Shown one piece after another: positions 17,704 through 33,075 of a stretch of DNA of 64,000 bases (its first letter is position 1; every line of letters starts with the position of its first letter). The notes beneath the pieces were generated by a model. That model had not been told where the DNA came from and ran no database searches. It saw only the letters and a list, made by a program, of their open reading frames with translations. This stretch comes from Methanobacterium sp. Maddingley MBC34. GTDB taxonomy: Archaea; Methanobacteriota; Methanobacteria; Methanobacteriales; Methanobacteriaceae. The stretch is from NCBI GenBank assembly GCA_000309865.1, contig AMGN01000016.1, positions 62,001 to 126,000 on the forward strand. The letters are read 5' to 3'. The translations under genes and the position numbers were made by a program.

Positions 17704-18145
17704 AGATTAAATCTTAAATTATAAAACTATTTTTTAAAACCAGTACCCCTTTAAAAACCTATACCCAATTTTTAAAAATATATTAGGATTTAGATCCTAA
17801 ATAACATTCATTCTTATTTTTTGGACTGAAAAACTATAAATCGTAGCATAACTGCCTTTTTTAACCCCCAAATTTCCATTAGAACAGCCGTTATTTTTTT
17901 AGAACAAATATTATAATCTTTAAAAAAAATATTTATGGAAAAGTTTTAATAATTTTATCCGAAAAGTTTTAATAAAGTAGAATTTAAAGATATTATACGC
18001 TAAATGAAGGATATTTTGTATTCTAAAATTTAAAAAGCTTATTGAACATCTTTATCAAAAAAATAAGACTTGTAAAATCATCACTTAGAAAAAAATATCA
18101 CTTAGAAAAAATTTTTATTAATCACTTAAAAATACGGTGTTTTAT
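17704..18145. other. AT-rich leader region of argB
   Basis: About 440 bases without a gene. There are several TATA-like A/T tracts and a short repeat (ATCACTTAGAAAAA twice, about 18080-18115). No riboswitch-like structure was recognised. Confidence 0.4.
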
Positions 18146-19027
18146 ATGGAAACTGTTAACATTCTCGTCGAGGCCTTGCCTTACATCAAAAAATTTCACA
18201 AGAAAAAGATCATGATTAAATACGGCGGCCACGCCATGATCGACTCCACTGCCAAGAGCTCCACTGCCCGGGACACAGTTCTCTTAAAATATGTGGGAAT
18301 GAAACCTATAGTCGTCCACGGAGGAGGTCCTGAAATCTCCCGTTCCATGAATAAACTTGGTAAAGAACCCAAATTTATAGGAGGACTCAGGGTGACAGAC
18401 CAGGAAACCATGGATATCGTGAAAATGGTCCTGGTGGGAAAAATAAGCACTGAAATCGTAGCCAATATCGGCCTCCATGGAGGTAAAGGTGTGGGACTCT
18501 CTGGTAAAGACAACTTACTCCTGAAAGCTCGTAAACGCTCACCACAAGTAGTGGTAAATCAGGAGACAGGCGAAGAACAGATGGTAGACCTGGGACTGGT
18601 GGGAGAGATAGAATCCATCAACCCCGAAATCCTGGATGTTCTAACTGATAACGATTACATACCTGTCATCAGCCCTATAGGGGTGGATGACAAGGCTGAT
18701 ACCTTGAATTTAAACGCAGACACCGTAGCTGGTGAAGTTGGTGGTGAGATAGGGGCAGAAAAGCTTATAATCCTCACCGACGTACCGGGGATCCTGCGCG
18801 ACCCCTCAGACCCTGACAGTCTCATTAGAAGGGCCACCATATCCGAAGTTGAAGAACTGATTGCAGATGGCACTGTTCGTGATGGTATGCTGCCTAAGGT
18901 CAAAACCTGCATATGTGCCCTGGAAAATGGTGTTAAATCAACCCACATAATTGATGGTAGGATTAAACACAGCATACTCCTGGAAATATTCACCAAAGAG
19001 GGTATTGGGACTATGATTACCAAGTAA
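18146..19027 (+). CDS. argB: Acetylglutamate kinase
   Basis: ArgB phosphorylates N-acetylglutamate, the second step of arginine biosynthesis. The 293 residues show the amino-acid-kinase hallmarks: MIKYGGHAMID, VVHGGGPEISRSMNKLG, NADTVAGEVGGEIGAEKLIILTDVPGI, and DGTVRDGMLPKVKTC. The frame extends three codons to a GTG at 18137, but the ATG at 18146 follows GGTG by six bases. argC lies 2.9 kb downstream on the same strand, separated by dfsP and a minus-strand gene, so the arginine genes are near but not in one operon. Confidence 0.96.
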   Translation: METVNILVEALPYIKKFHKKKIMIKYGGHAMIDSTAKSSTARDTVLLKYVGMKPIVVHGGGPEISRSMNKLGKEPKFIGGLRVTDQETMDIVKMVLVGKISTEIVANIGLHGGKGVGLSGKDNLLLKARKRSPQVVVNQETGEEQMVDLGLVGEIESINPEILDVLTDNDYIPVISPIGVDDKADTLNLNADTVAGEVGGEIGAEKLIILTDVPGILRDPSDPDSLIRRATISEVEELIADGTVRDGMLPKVKTCICALENGVKSTHIIDGRIKHSILLEIFTKEGIGTMITK

Positions 19028-19260
19028 TGCTCCCTTAATTTAATCCCTATTCTTTTTTTTAATATACTTGAAGATTGAAGAGTATTAATCAGAAATAAAG
19101 GTACTATGTCTGGATTAAAAGATACTTATCAAAAATTAAGAGAATTTACCAAGAATTAAAACATACCTATCAAAAAGGAAAAAGTGCTTATCATGGATTG
19201 AAGGATTCTTTCAAAAATGTGATTAAAAAAGTTATTTAATAATTTAACGAGGGGATTGCA

Positions 19261-19917
19261 ATGAAAATAGCCATAGTTACAGACGGACCTTACGGTGAAC
19301 GGGCATACGCAACTATAAAGGAAGAATTTGACTGTGATTACATTGTAATGGAAGCACCAGCTTCTACCTTCATGGATGAAATAGAACTGCCACCTGAAAC
19401 CATGTCCCAACTGGAAAAGGCAGATATTGTTCTAACCTATGTATTACACCCCGATCTTACCCTCGACCTGGTGGATGCTCTTCATGATAATGTAGACTGG
19501 ATAATTGTTGGTGCCTGGAGAGGAGAAGGTTTCAAAAACCAGTTGGAAAACTATGGTAATGTAACCTGCCCTGAGAACATGTGCGACCTCACTGAGAATG
19601 GTATTCCAATCTTTGATGAATTTGTATCCAAGTTTGGCAGACCTGTGGTCAGGGTTAATTGCCAGGGTGATAAGGTAGTTGATGTGGAGGTTCTCCGCTG
19701 CTCCCCCTGTGGCAGCACCCACTTCGTAGCTGAGGAAATGGTGGGAGAGAAAACCGAAACCTTGCCTATTAAAGCAGGCCTTAGAATACAACATTATCCC
19801 TGCCGTGCACCTAAAATGAGACTTTTCACCGATGATGAGTGTAAGAAGGAAATGGCTGCTAACTTTCATAAAGAAGCTTTTCAGGAAGCATTGAAAGAAA
19901 AGAAAGAAAAAAAATGA
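19261..19917 (+). CDS. dfsP: DUF166 family protein (DfsP)
   Basis: 218 residues of the DUF166 family, named DfsP in archaea because some methanococcal members are selenoproteins. Here all positions are ordinary cysteines and there is no in-frame TGA. Conserved clusters are YVLHPDLTLDL, CPENMCDLT, and VLRCSPCGSTHFVAEEM, plus YPCRAPKMR, so a metal or redox site is plausible. The last 12 residues are almost all Lys/Glu. GAGGGG lies six bases before the ATG. The family is secure; the reaction is unknown. Confidence 0.85.
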   Translation: MKIAIVTDGPYGERAYATIKEEFDCDYIVMEAPASTFMDEIELPPETMSQLEKADIVLTYVLHPDLTLDLVDALHDNVDWIIVGAWRGEGFKNQLENYGNVTCPENMCDLTENGIPIFDEFVSKFGRPVVRVNCQGDKVVDVEVLRCSPCGSTHFVAEEMVGEKTETLPIKAGLRIQHYPCRAPKMRLFTDDECKKEMAANFHKEAFQEALKEKKEKK

Positions 19918-19981
19918 TTATTTTTCTTAATACTGTTTAAATAACACATTTTTCAATATATTATATAAATTTACCAGAAAA

Positions 19982-21355
19982 TTACTGCCATTGACTTCTA
20001 ACTTTATTGAATTTATCCTGTAAATTAGATTGTGATACATTTTTGATGAACACTGGTTTGGTGTCATCACCAGTAACCTGATTTGGGAATTCGAAAAACA
20101 GGGAGTATCCTGGTTCGTAAGCTGCAGAGTGGAATAGTACAGCCCGGTGGTTGGGATCCTTTTTAAGCCAGTCTTTCACTGGACCCTTATCTTTATCGCT
20201 TAAAACACGCACAGCTATAATTTTAGCCCCTGTTTTCTGGGCTTCATCAACCACTTTATTGGTTTGCCCGGTATTGGCATCTACAATAACCTTATCCAAC
20301 TTTACTCCGTAGGTTTTCTCAAAACCATCAAAGTAACGTTTGGGTGTGTCACAGTACTGGTCAGGATATCCTTTTATGGTGGTCTGAACAATGATCTTTT
20401 CTTTTAGATTCATGGAGATAGGTTGGGCTCCGATAACTGCACCTTTACCATCTTTAAGTGCCCGGACTGGCATGGTTCCCAGTGAAGTTCCTGATGCATT
20501 CTTATCCAGTAATTCAAATGTGAAACGGTCACAGGGTGCGTAACAGTTAATACCCTTAGTATTCATGTATCCTTCAGCCTGAGCCTTACCTGGCAGATCT
20601 CCACAGGCCACCACCAGATAAGCCTTATTTTTAACAGCATCAGGGACCATAACATTCATACCATGGGTAACAGTGGCCAGTCTAGTTCCATCAGTTGAAG
20701 GTTGAGATCTTAAATCCGTCATTTTACCCGGATCAACTGCGTAAACATAATTTCCCTTATCATCAGGACCATACCATGTGTTGTTGATCTTCTTAACCGG
20801 CACATTGGTGGCAGGTATAACCGTTACATTGGCATATTTCATTAGTTCCTGCACCCTTGCACCTTCCATCCAAGGGACCAATTGCGAGGGGGAAGTAGGT
20901 CTAAAATCTGAGTTTAGACTGTTGTTGAGTTTACTGCCTGGATCCTTAGTCACACGATCTACTTGTGTGACCACAGTTGCCCCCTGAGGAACTGTAATGT
21001 TAGTAGCACCAAGAACCACCATAGAAGCATTCTGAGGGGCTGCCTGAACATCAGCAAAGTAGTTCTGGTTATTGTTATTGGTGGAGTTAGCTCCCTGAGC
21101 ATTACCTAGGGGATTTAAAACACCAATAGCTACTCCTGCCGCAACTAATAAAAAAACAAAGATAATACCTGCTAAAATTTTGCGGTTAACTGCTAACTTC
21201 AATCCAAAACCTGAAGAAGATGATGAATGTAGTGAATCTGTATCACTGACATACCTCAAATTTCCACCACAAGAACATCCTGAAAAATCACTAGGTGACT
21301 CCCCCGGTTTCAATCTGTATTTTCCATGACACCTGTCACAAATTAAATATCCCAA
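19982..21355 (-). CDS. Zinc-ribbon, membrane-anchored surface protein
   Basis: About 457 residues: an N-terminal zinc ribbon (GYLICDRCHGKYRLKPGE ... CSCGG), one membrane segment near residues 58-80 (ILAGIIFVFLLVAAGVAIGVL), an Asn/Gln-rich linker, and a large outside domain. I chose TTG 21355 because GGTG stands six bases ahead and the paralogue at 1-258 starts with the same MGYLICD; an ATG at 21370 is also in frame. The outer domain has VVACGDLPGKAQAEGYMNTKG and ends with an alpha/beta part (KIIAVRVLSDKDKG). Function is unknown; the ribbon presumably stays inside the cell. Confidence 0.78.
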   Translation of the reverse strand: MGYLICDRCHGKYRLKPGESPSDFSGCSCGGNLRYVSDTDSLHSSSSSGFGLKLAVNRKILAGIIFVFLLVAAGVAIGVLNPLGNAQGANSTNNNNQNYFADVQAAPQNASMVVLGATNITVPQGATVVTQVDRVTKDPGSKLNNSLNSDFRPTSPSQLVPWMEGARVQELMKYANVTVIPATNVPVKKINNTWYGPDDKGNYVYAVDPGKMTDLRSQPSTDGTRLATVTHGMNVMVPDAVKNKAYLVVACGDLPGKAQAEGYMNTKGINCYAPCDRFTFELLDKNASGTSLGTMPVRALKDGKGAVIGAQPISMNLKEKIIVQTTIKGYPDQYCDTPKRYFDGFEKTYGVKLDKVIVDANTGQTNKVVDEAQKTGAKIIAVRVLSDKDKGPVKDWLKKDPNHRAVLFHSAAYEPGYSLFFEFPNQVTGDDTKPVFIKNVSQSNLQDKFNKVRSQWQ

Positions 21356-21370
21356 GCCCCTCACCCACAA

Positions 21371-21907
21371 TGTTACTAATATTTTATGGTATAATGTATC
21401 TCATAATATATAAATTCAACTGGTTACTGCACCATGGCAATATGAATAATAATCATTAAAAATAGGTAATTAATATAATTTCAAAATAGATTTCACGCCC
21501 TAAAATAAACAGTTACGGCCACCACCACCTGCTATGCTGGTGTTATTATTAGTTTTTCAATCATATTATTGTGCTCTAATCACAATAAAACCTACAAATA
21601 GTGATCATTATGAAAATAAAAACTAAAAAATCCTTAATATTACCTGAAATCATTATGAAAATAAAAATCCCTTAGTCCCAATACCCTCTCAAACAAAACT
21701 AAAAAAATCTCAGAGGCCTATAAACTAAATACAAACTATCATAATCAGCGCAAATCCTAAGAATTTAAATTGTGCACATATAGAATTTAAATTGTGTAAT
21801 AATTTAATTAGAATTAAAGTAGTGAAATATTTAATTAGAATTTAATTAGAATTAAAGTTGTGTAATATTTAATAGGCCAGTCCACCCAAGAAAGGTATGT
21901 GAGAAAT
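21371..21907. other. AT-rich spacer with degenerate tandem repeats
   Basis: About 530 bases without a gene. AATTTAAATTGTG occurs around 21760 and 21785, and units like TTTAATTAGAATTAAAG(T)TGTG are repeated from about 21790 to 21870, directly ahead of argC. TATA-like elements are numerous, so the argC promoter cannot be pinned. Confidence 0.5.
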
Positions 21908-22918
21908 ATGTTAAAAGTAGCGATTATCGGAGCCAGTGGTTACACTGGAGGGGAACTTTTAAGGTTCCTCAAGGACCATGGAAAGGTGGAAGTGGTAGCT
22001 GCTACTTCCAGGCAGTACGCAGGTACACCTGTTCGAAAGGTGCATCCACATCTTCAGAGTTTGGATTTAAAATTTGAAGACAAAAAACCCGGAGAATTAG
22101 ATGCAGACCTGGTGTTTACTGCCACACCACACGGGGCTTCCATGAACATAGTCCCCCAACTGGTGGAAACAGGAGTTAAAGTGGTTGACTTGAGTGGAGA
22201 CTACCGTTTTGATGATATCAGTATTTACGAGAAATGGTACGGCCTTAAACACAAAAAACCTCTTGATGCAGTTTACGGGTTACCTGAAATGTACCGGGAG
22301 GAGATCAAAAGAGCTAATCTGGTTGCTAACCCTGGATGTTATCCCACAGGTTCCATTCTGGCAGGTATTCCCCTGGTAAAAGAAGGGTTAGTGGACACCA
22401 TTATAGCCGATTCAAAAAGTGGTGTGAGTGGTGCGGGAATTAAACCCACCCCTGCAACACATTATCCCAATATCAGTGATAATATAGTGCCCTACGCAGT
22501 CACCACCCACCGTCACATGCCTGAGATTCAGGAAAAACTCCAGAAATTCGGTGATGTTCGTGTTTCATTCACACCCCACCTGGTACCAGTCATCAGAGGC
22601 ATTATAACCACCCTCCACTCATTTCCCAACCAGGAAGTTACCCCAGAAGAGATTTTCCAGCTGTATAAAAAACAGTACCAGAATGAACCATTTGTACGTG
22701 TGCTGGATGTAGGTGAAATTCCACGCTTAAGTTCAGTACGAGGATCTAACTTCTGTCATATAGGTTGCTTTGAAATAGATGACAATGGTAGGCTGGTTGT
22801 TGTTTCTGCCATCGACAATATAGCCAAAGGCGCTTCCGGTGCAGCAGTGGCCAACATGAACCTCATGTGCGGATTCCCGGAAACCATGTCACTGGAAGGT
22901 TGTGGTTTACATCCCTAA
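21908..22918 (+). CDS. argC: N-acetyl-gamma-glutamyl-phosphate reductase
   Basis: ArgC reduces N-acetylglutamyl phosphate to the semialdehyde with NADPH in arginine biosynthesis. The 336 residues show AIIGASGYTGGELLR (nucleotide binding), the catalytic-cysteine segment VANPGCYPTG, GVSGAG, and HRHMPEI. The frame also allows a GTG at 21899, but the ATG at 21908 matches family starts. The length is typical. It lies downstream of argB on the same strand but has its own long promoter region. Confidence 0.96.
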   Translation: MLKVAIIGASGYTGGELLRFLKDHGKVEVVAATSRQYAGTPVRKVHPHLQSLDLKFEDKKPGELDADLVFTATPHGASMNIVPQLVETGVKVVDLSGDYRFDDISIYEKWYGLKHKKPLDAVYGLPEMYREEIKRANLVANPGCYPTGSILAGIPLVKEGLVDTIIADSKSGVSGAGIKPTPATHYPNISDNIVPYAVTTHRHMPEIQEKLQKFGDVRVSFTPHLVPVIRGIITTLHSFPNQEVTPEEIFQLYKKQYQNEPFVRVLDVGEIPRLSSVRGSNFCHIGCFEIDDNGRLVVVSAIDNIAKGASGAAVANMNLMCGFPETMSLEGCGLHP

Positions 22919-23242
22919 AGGGGTTTAAATCATTAAAATCAGGTTTATATCACAAATAGGGTTTAAATACCCCTCTTATTTTTGGGGACCATTCATCCCT
23001 AAACCTTTATAAAGTTTGATCCATATATTTTATGAGAAGAAGATAAAAAAGTGAGAAATTCAGCTTAAAACTTAGTAACACCATTAATTCTCCACATAAA
23101 CAGAGATTAACATCATTGTAGAATTATTATCATTTACAATTGAGTTTCAAAATTTCTGAGTCTTGAAAATGTTTACTAAGTTAGAGAAAATGTCGCTTTT
23201 GTTTAAAAAAACTCTTATTATTTATGAGTTTTGAGGTAAATT
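22919..23242. other. Spacer between argC and flavodoxin
   Basis: 324 bases, AT-rich, with no gene. GGTTTAAAT is repeated near 22920 and 22963, and a short GGGG/CCCC inverted repeat lies around 22970-22990. GAGGTAAATT at the 3' end is the ribosome binding site of the flavodoxin gene. Confidence 0.4.
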
Positions 23243-23737
<495 letters not shown>

Positions 23738-23986
23738 ATCCTAAGAGTTCACAGAATAGAGTATACAAAAAATATGTTTTAATATCATAACTGGAGTGAC
23801 AATATTATTAAATGAAGTTTAACTAATATGAATGAAGTGTATATCCACTAACGAAGTGTATACTTTACAATTAGTTAAACAGTAATACGAAAATCTCCAG
23901 AGGAAGTATCTCCAGAGAATATTCAAATCCTTAATAGCAATCTCTTCAAAATTTAAAAAACATGACAATAAAGACTGGTGATTAAA

Positions 23987-24825
<839 letters not shown>

Positions 24826-24829
<4 letters not shown>

Positions 24830-26034
24830 ATTTCAAAGAATTCCTCAAAGACAAAAGAGTACTACTCATGATCGTGCTGGTTATTGCTAGCATAGGTGCC
24901 ATCTCCATTTTAGGTATACAACAGGGTTTAGACCTAAAAGGTGGTTCCACCATACAGTTACAGCTGGAACAACCAGTTGACACCGCAACCATGAACACGG
25001 TCACCGCAGTACTGGATAAACGATTAAACATTTTTGGTGTTAAAGATGTTAAAGTGTATCCCAGTGGAAACCAGAATGTTATTGTGGAGATAGCGGGGGT
25101 TGAACCAGATGATGTGGCCAAGATCGTTGGAAGTAACGGTAAGTTCGAGGCCAAAATCAACAACCAAACTGCCCTGCTGGGATCAGACATCACACAGGTG
25201 AAAACTTACCAGGTAACAGGAAACGAATGGCAGGTTCCATTCACTGTATCATTGGAGGGTGCCAATCGATTTGCCCAGGTTGCCAAAGGTCAAGCCGGAG
25301 TTCCGGTGGAAATGTACCTGGATGATCAGTTGATAACTTCTCCAGAGGTTGCCGATGAACTGGCCACTGGACAGGCATCTACCGATGTGATGATCAGTGG
25401 AACTGAAGCCACCAAGGAAGAAGCACAAACCGAAGCCAAAAGCATTCACACTCTCTTACAATCAGGTGCGTTGCCAGTTAAAGTTAAAATTGTAGGAGTC
25501 AGCAGTGTTTCCGCAGAGTTAGGTGATCAGTTCATAAATGGTGCACTTATAGCTGGTGTTTTAGCCCTTCTGGTTATTGCGGCCATTATAATCATAAGGT
25601 ACCGTAACCCAATACTGGTTATTCCCATCATGTTAACCAGTATCGCTGAACTTATCCTGATACTGGGAACTGCGGCGGTGGTTCACTGGAACATAGATCT
25701 GGCAGCTATTGCTGGTATACTGGCTGCCATTGGTACCGGGGTGGATGACCAGATCATCATCACCGATGAGGTGATCAAGGGATTCAGTGAGAAGAAAAAG
25801 ATCGCTGGTGTGCGTAAACATATAAAAAGCGCATTCTTCATCATATTCGCTGCAGCCGGAACCCTTATTGCTGCCATGTTACCACTGTTCTATATAGGGT
25901 TCAGCAGGGGAGCCACAGGAATAGGTGTGCTTTCTGGATTTGCATTCACCACAGTTCTGGGAGTTCTTATTGGAATATTCATCACCAGACCAGTGTACGC
26001 CAAGTTCATTGAAATGATGCTGGATACAAAATAG
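24826..26034 (+). CDS. secD: Protein translocase subunit SecD
   Basis: 402 residues; first membrane segment at 12-32, a large outside P1 region (DLKGGSTIQLQLEQPVD ... EIAGVEPDDVAKIVG), then a five-helix bundle with AGILAAIGTGVDDQIIITDEVI, the conserved SecD segment. The ATG at 24826 has GGAGG eight bases before it and overlaps the secF stop; seven upstream codons in frame are not needed. It is shorter than bacterial SecD because the archaeal P1 domain is reduced. T-rich runs after the stop (26046-26058) probably end transcription. Confidence 0.95.
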
Positions 26035-26321
26035 GAACCATCAACACTCCTATTTTTTTAATAATCCCATATTTCCCCCTTTTTTTAAATATTTTTTAAA
26101 AAATTCCTAAGTTTCCATTGATTTTTTAATTTTTTAAAAATTTGAAATTTTTTTTAAATTTGAATTCATCTACATGGATTTTTTATAATTGAATTTTCAC
26201 TTAACTGAATTCTAATTAAGCTGGTTAACTGTCATGAAGATTTAGGGCTCATTGTCATAGGGGATAATCTTATAAAATATCATCAGAATATATTTCTCAT
26301 AGAAATAAGAAAGGGTTAAAC

Positions 26322-26795
26322 ATGAAAACTCCCCGGGAATTGAAGGTAAAACCCATTAAAAATGGGACAGTTATTGACCATATAAGTGCTAACAAAGCTC
26401 TTAGAGTCCTTAAAATACTGGGGCTGCCCAGTCCGAAAATATCGGTGACTCTGGCCATGAATGTGCAGTCCAGCCAAATGGGAAACAAGGATATTGTTAA
26501 AATTGAGGGAAGGGAACTGGCATCAAGGGAAGTTGATGAAATCGCACTAATAGCACCCTATGCTACCATTAACATCATAAGAGATTATGAAATTGTTGGA
26601 AAAGGCAAAGTGAATCTTTTAGATGAGATTAAGAGTATTTTAACCTGTTCCAATCCTAACTGCATCACCAACACTGACGAACCAGTTACCACCCGTTTTG
26701 CTGTGCTGCAGAAGGAACCAATGATACTCCGCTGCCATTACTGTGAACGGATCATGGACCAGGCCGAAGTGGAAACCCAGTTTAGAGTATTTTAG
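26322..26795 (+). CDS. pyrI: Aspartate carbamoyltransferase regulatory chain
   Basis: 157 residues. PyrI binds nucleotides in its N-terminal domain (GTVIDHISANKALRVLKILG) and zinc in the C-terminal domain, where Cys109, Cys114, Cys138 and Cys141 are all present. It joins the catalytic chain PyrB, which is not in this window. AAGGG lies six bases before the ATG. It stands alone, with its own AT-rich upstream region. Confidence 0.96.
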   Translation: MKTPRELKVKPIKNGTVIDHISANKALRVLKILGLPSPKISVTLAMNVQSSQMGNKDIVKIEGRELASREVDEIALIAPYATINIIRDYEIVGKGKVNLLDEIKSILTCSNPNCITNTDEPVTTRFAVLQKEPMILRCHYCERIMDQAEVETQFRVF

Positions 26796-26884
26796 ATTTT
26801 CAGATTTTTTCCCTTATTTTAATTGATTGATCATTCATAATCATTCCCCATAAAAAGATGACTCAACCAATAAGACAACCCTGA

Positions 26885-26918
26885 AATAAAGAATTAACCC
26901 CAATAAAGAATTAACCCC
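26885..26918. repeat. Perfect 17-bp tandem duplication
   Basis: AATAAAGAATTAACCCC is repeated exactly at 26885-26901 and 26902-26918, in the spacer between pyrI and the YjbQ-family gene. Confidence 0.85.
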
Positions 26919-27047
26919 AAATAAAAGGATCATTTCAAATAATTTTTAATCCATAATGGAAAGAATGCCAATAAAAAAAAAATCCATTAAATATGCATGA
27001 ATTCTAAAAAGAAGGTAAGGTAAAAAAGGGTAAAGGGGGAACTATAA

Positions 27048-27458
27048 ATGGCTTTAAAACGGGAGATTGTGGGGATAAACACATCACAGAGGGTTGAAAT
27101 CCATGATATCACTGATGATGTGGAGGCTGTCCTTAAAAATAGTGGTATTGGGGATGGGCTTTTGAATGTCTACAGCCGCCATTCTACATCAGGAGTGGTT
27201 ATAAATGAGAATGAATCTGGTTTAATCAGAGACTTTGAGTTAGCCCTTCAAAAACTGGTTCCAGAGGGTGCAGGTTACCAGCACGACCGTATTGATAACA
27301 ATGCCGACAGTCACATCAGGGGATTCCTTTTAGGAGGTAGCCAGACAATTCCTGTTGAAAATGGTCGAATGATGCTGGGAACCTGGCAGAGTATTTTCTT
27401 TGTGGAACTGGACGGTCCCAGGCAAAGGAAACTGACAGTGACTGTGATTGGCGAATAA
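27048..27458 (+). CDS. YjbQ/UPF0047 family protein
   Basis: 136 residues of the UPF0047 (YjbQ) family, with VYSRHSTSGVVINENESGL, the conserved HDRIDNNADSHIRGFLLGGSQ, and LGTWQSIFFVELDGPRQRKL. Some members show weak thiamine-phosphate synthase activity in vitro, but the true role is unsettled. GGGGGA lies just before the ATG. It is convergent with pheT. Confidence 0.92.
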   Translation: MALKREIVGINTSQRVEIHDITDDVEAVLKNSGIGDGLLNVYSRHSTSGVVINENESGLIRDFELALQKLVPEGAGYQHDRIDNNADSHIRGFLLGGSQTIPVENGRMMLGTWQSIFFVELDGPRQRKLTVTVIGE

Positions 27459-27551
27459 ACTATCTAAATCCACCAAAACATATAATTTTTTACTTCTAAA
27501 AAATTACAAAAAGTCTGTAATAGGATAAATAAAACTAAAAAGAAAAGATTT

Positions 27552-27624
27552 ACTGGAAAACTTAAAAAACTGGAAAACTTAAAAAAAATAACAACAAGTG
27601 ATAAAAAAACAACAAGTGATAAAA
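27552..27624. repeat. Two adjacent perfect 17-bp duplications
   Basis: ACTGGAAAACTTAAAAA is duplicated at 27552-27568 and 27569-27585, and AACAACAAGTGATAAAA at 27590-27606 and 27608-27624. Both lie between the convergent YjbQ-family and pheT genes. Confidence 0.8.
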
Positions 27625-27696
27625 CAAAATCACAGGTTAATTGGGAAGATTATTTTTAATTATAAAAGTAAACATGTTACAGAAAGGTAACACGTT

Positions 27697-29367
<1,671 letters not shown>

Positions 29368-29568
29368 GACTTTTTCCTCATATTTTTTTTATAACTTTTT
29401 TAAGTTTAATTAAAATCTAAAAATCCCAGTTAAAGATTTTAATGGATTAAATTATGGGATTTAGATTAATTGATGATAAATTAATGGATTTATATTCATA
29501 TTTGGATTAAATTATGGGATTAGATCAATGTGGATTTAAATTAATGGATTAGATTTGGATTGGTATCC

Positions 29569-29925
29569 TCATATACCCAGGAGCATGATGAAGAACAGTG
29601 ATTCCACAGTGAAGTGCAGGGCACGGTGCTGTAACCAGGTCATCTCTAATCCTGCCACCTCGTGGTAAAGGTCAACAACCAGATGGATTACCGCTGCTAA
29701 AAATCCGATTTCCAGGGATAAAAATAGCAGGGATAACAACACAAAATGGAAGATGGCCTCCAGAACCTCATGAACCATCCACATTCTAATGGTAGAACCC
29801 ACTATTTTCTGAATTATTCCGGCCAGTAAGACGTAAAAATCAAAGAACACCTTCCAGAATATCTGGCTGTGCACCTCATCACTTATGGCTAGGATAACCG
29901 CAATGTAAAACCACAGCATTTCCAT
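29569..29925 (-). CDS. Small membrane protein (118 aa)
   Basis: Three or four hydrophobic segments with acidic and histidine residues between them (IWKVFFDFYVLLAG, MVHEVLEAIFHFVLL, VIHLVVDLYHEVAGLE). I chose ATG 29925 because GGTGA is seven bases upstream; the frame continues eight codons further. It lies between divergent valS and downstream pheT. I do not recognise the family. Confidence 0.6.
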   Translation of the reverse strand: MEMLWFYIAVILAISDEVHSQIFWKVFFDFYVLLAGIIQKIVGSTIRMWMVHEVLEAIFHFVLLSLLFLSLEIGFLAAVIHLVVDLYHEVAGLEMTWLQHRALHFTVESLFFIMLLGI

Positions 29926-30146
29926 AATACATTCACCGTTATTTTCCAAAGTTACAGATTTATTTTATATCAACGTAATTTTATAACATGTAGCTATAAT
30001 ATAGCTATAAATTAAATTATATCCATTGGTTAATAAACTATAGAAATACTTAACTCAAAAGCATATATATTAATTTGTATTAATTTAGCTATTAATTTGG
30101 CTGATTTTAGAGTTTACTAATGATTTAGCATGATAGGAGACCTAAG

Positions 30147-32873
<2,727 letters not shown>

Positions 32874-32950
32874 ACTGAGGTAAGATGAGGGATAACCAAC
32901 CAAAATAGAATTCACAACCCTCTAATAGAACCAGAACTGAAAATAATTAG

Positions 32951-33040
32951 AATAAGGACTGAAAATAACTAGAATAAAGCCTAAAATAGAATAAGGACTG
33001 AAAATAACAAGAATAAAGCCTAAAATAGAATAAGGACTGT
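32951..33040. repeat. 39-bp tandem repeat, about 2.3 copies
   Basis: Units start AATAAGGACTGAAAATAAC at 32951 and 32990; a third partial unit begins at 33029. The period is exactly 39 bases with one or two mismatches. It lies between valS and aroA. Confidence 0.85.
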
Positions 33041-33075
33041 AATATCAAACTAAAGGGAAAAAATTGGTGATATAG

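Noticed and set aside
19261..19917. Selenocysteine in DfsP
   Set aside because: Some methanococcal members use an in-frame TGA, but this gene has cysteines and no internal TGA, and no SECIS-like element was seen.
32951..33040. CRISPR-like array
   Set aside because: The units are directly adjacent with no unique spacers, only about 2.3 copies, and no cas genes are present.
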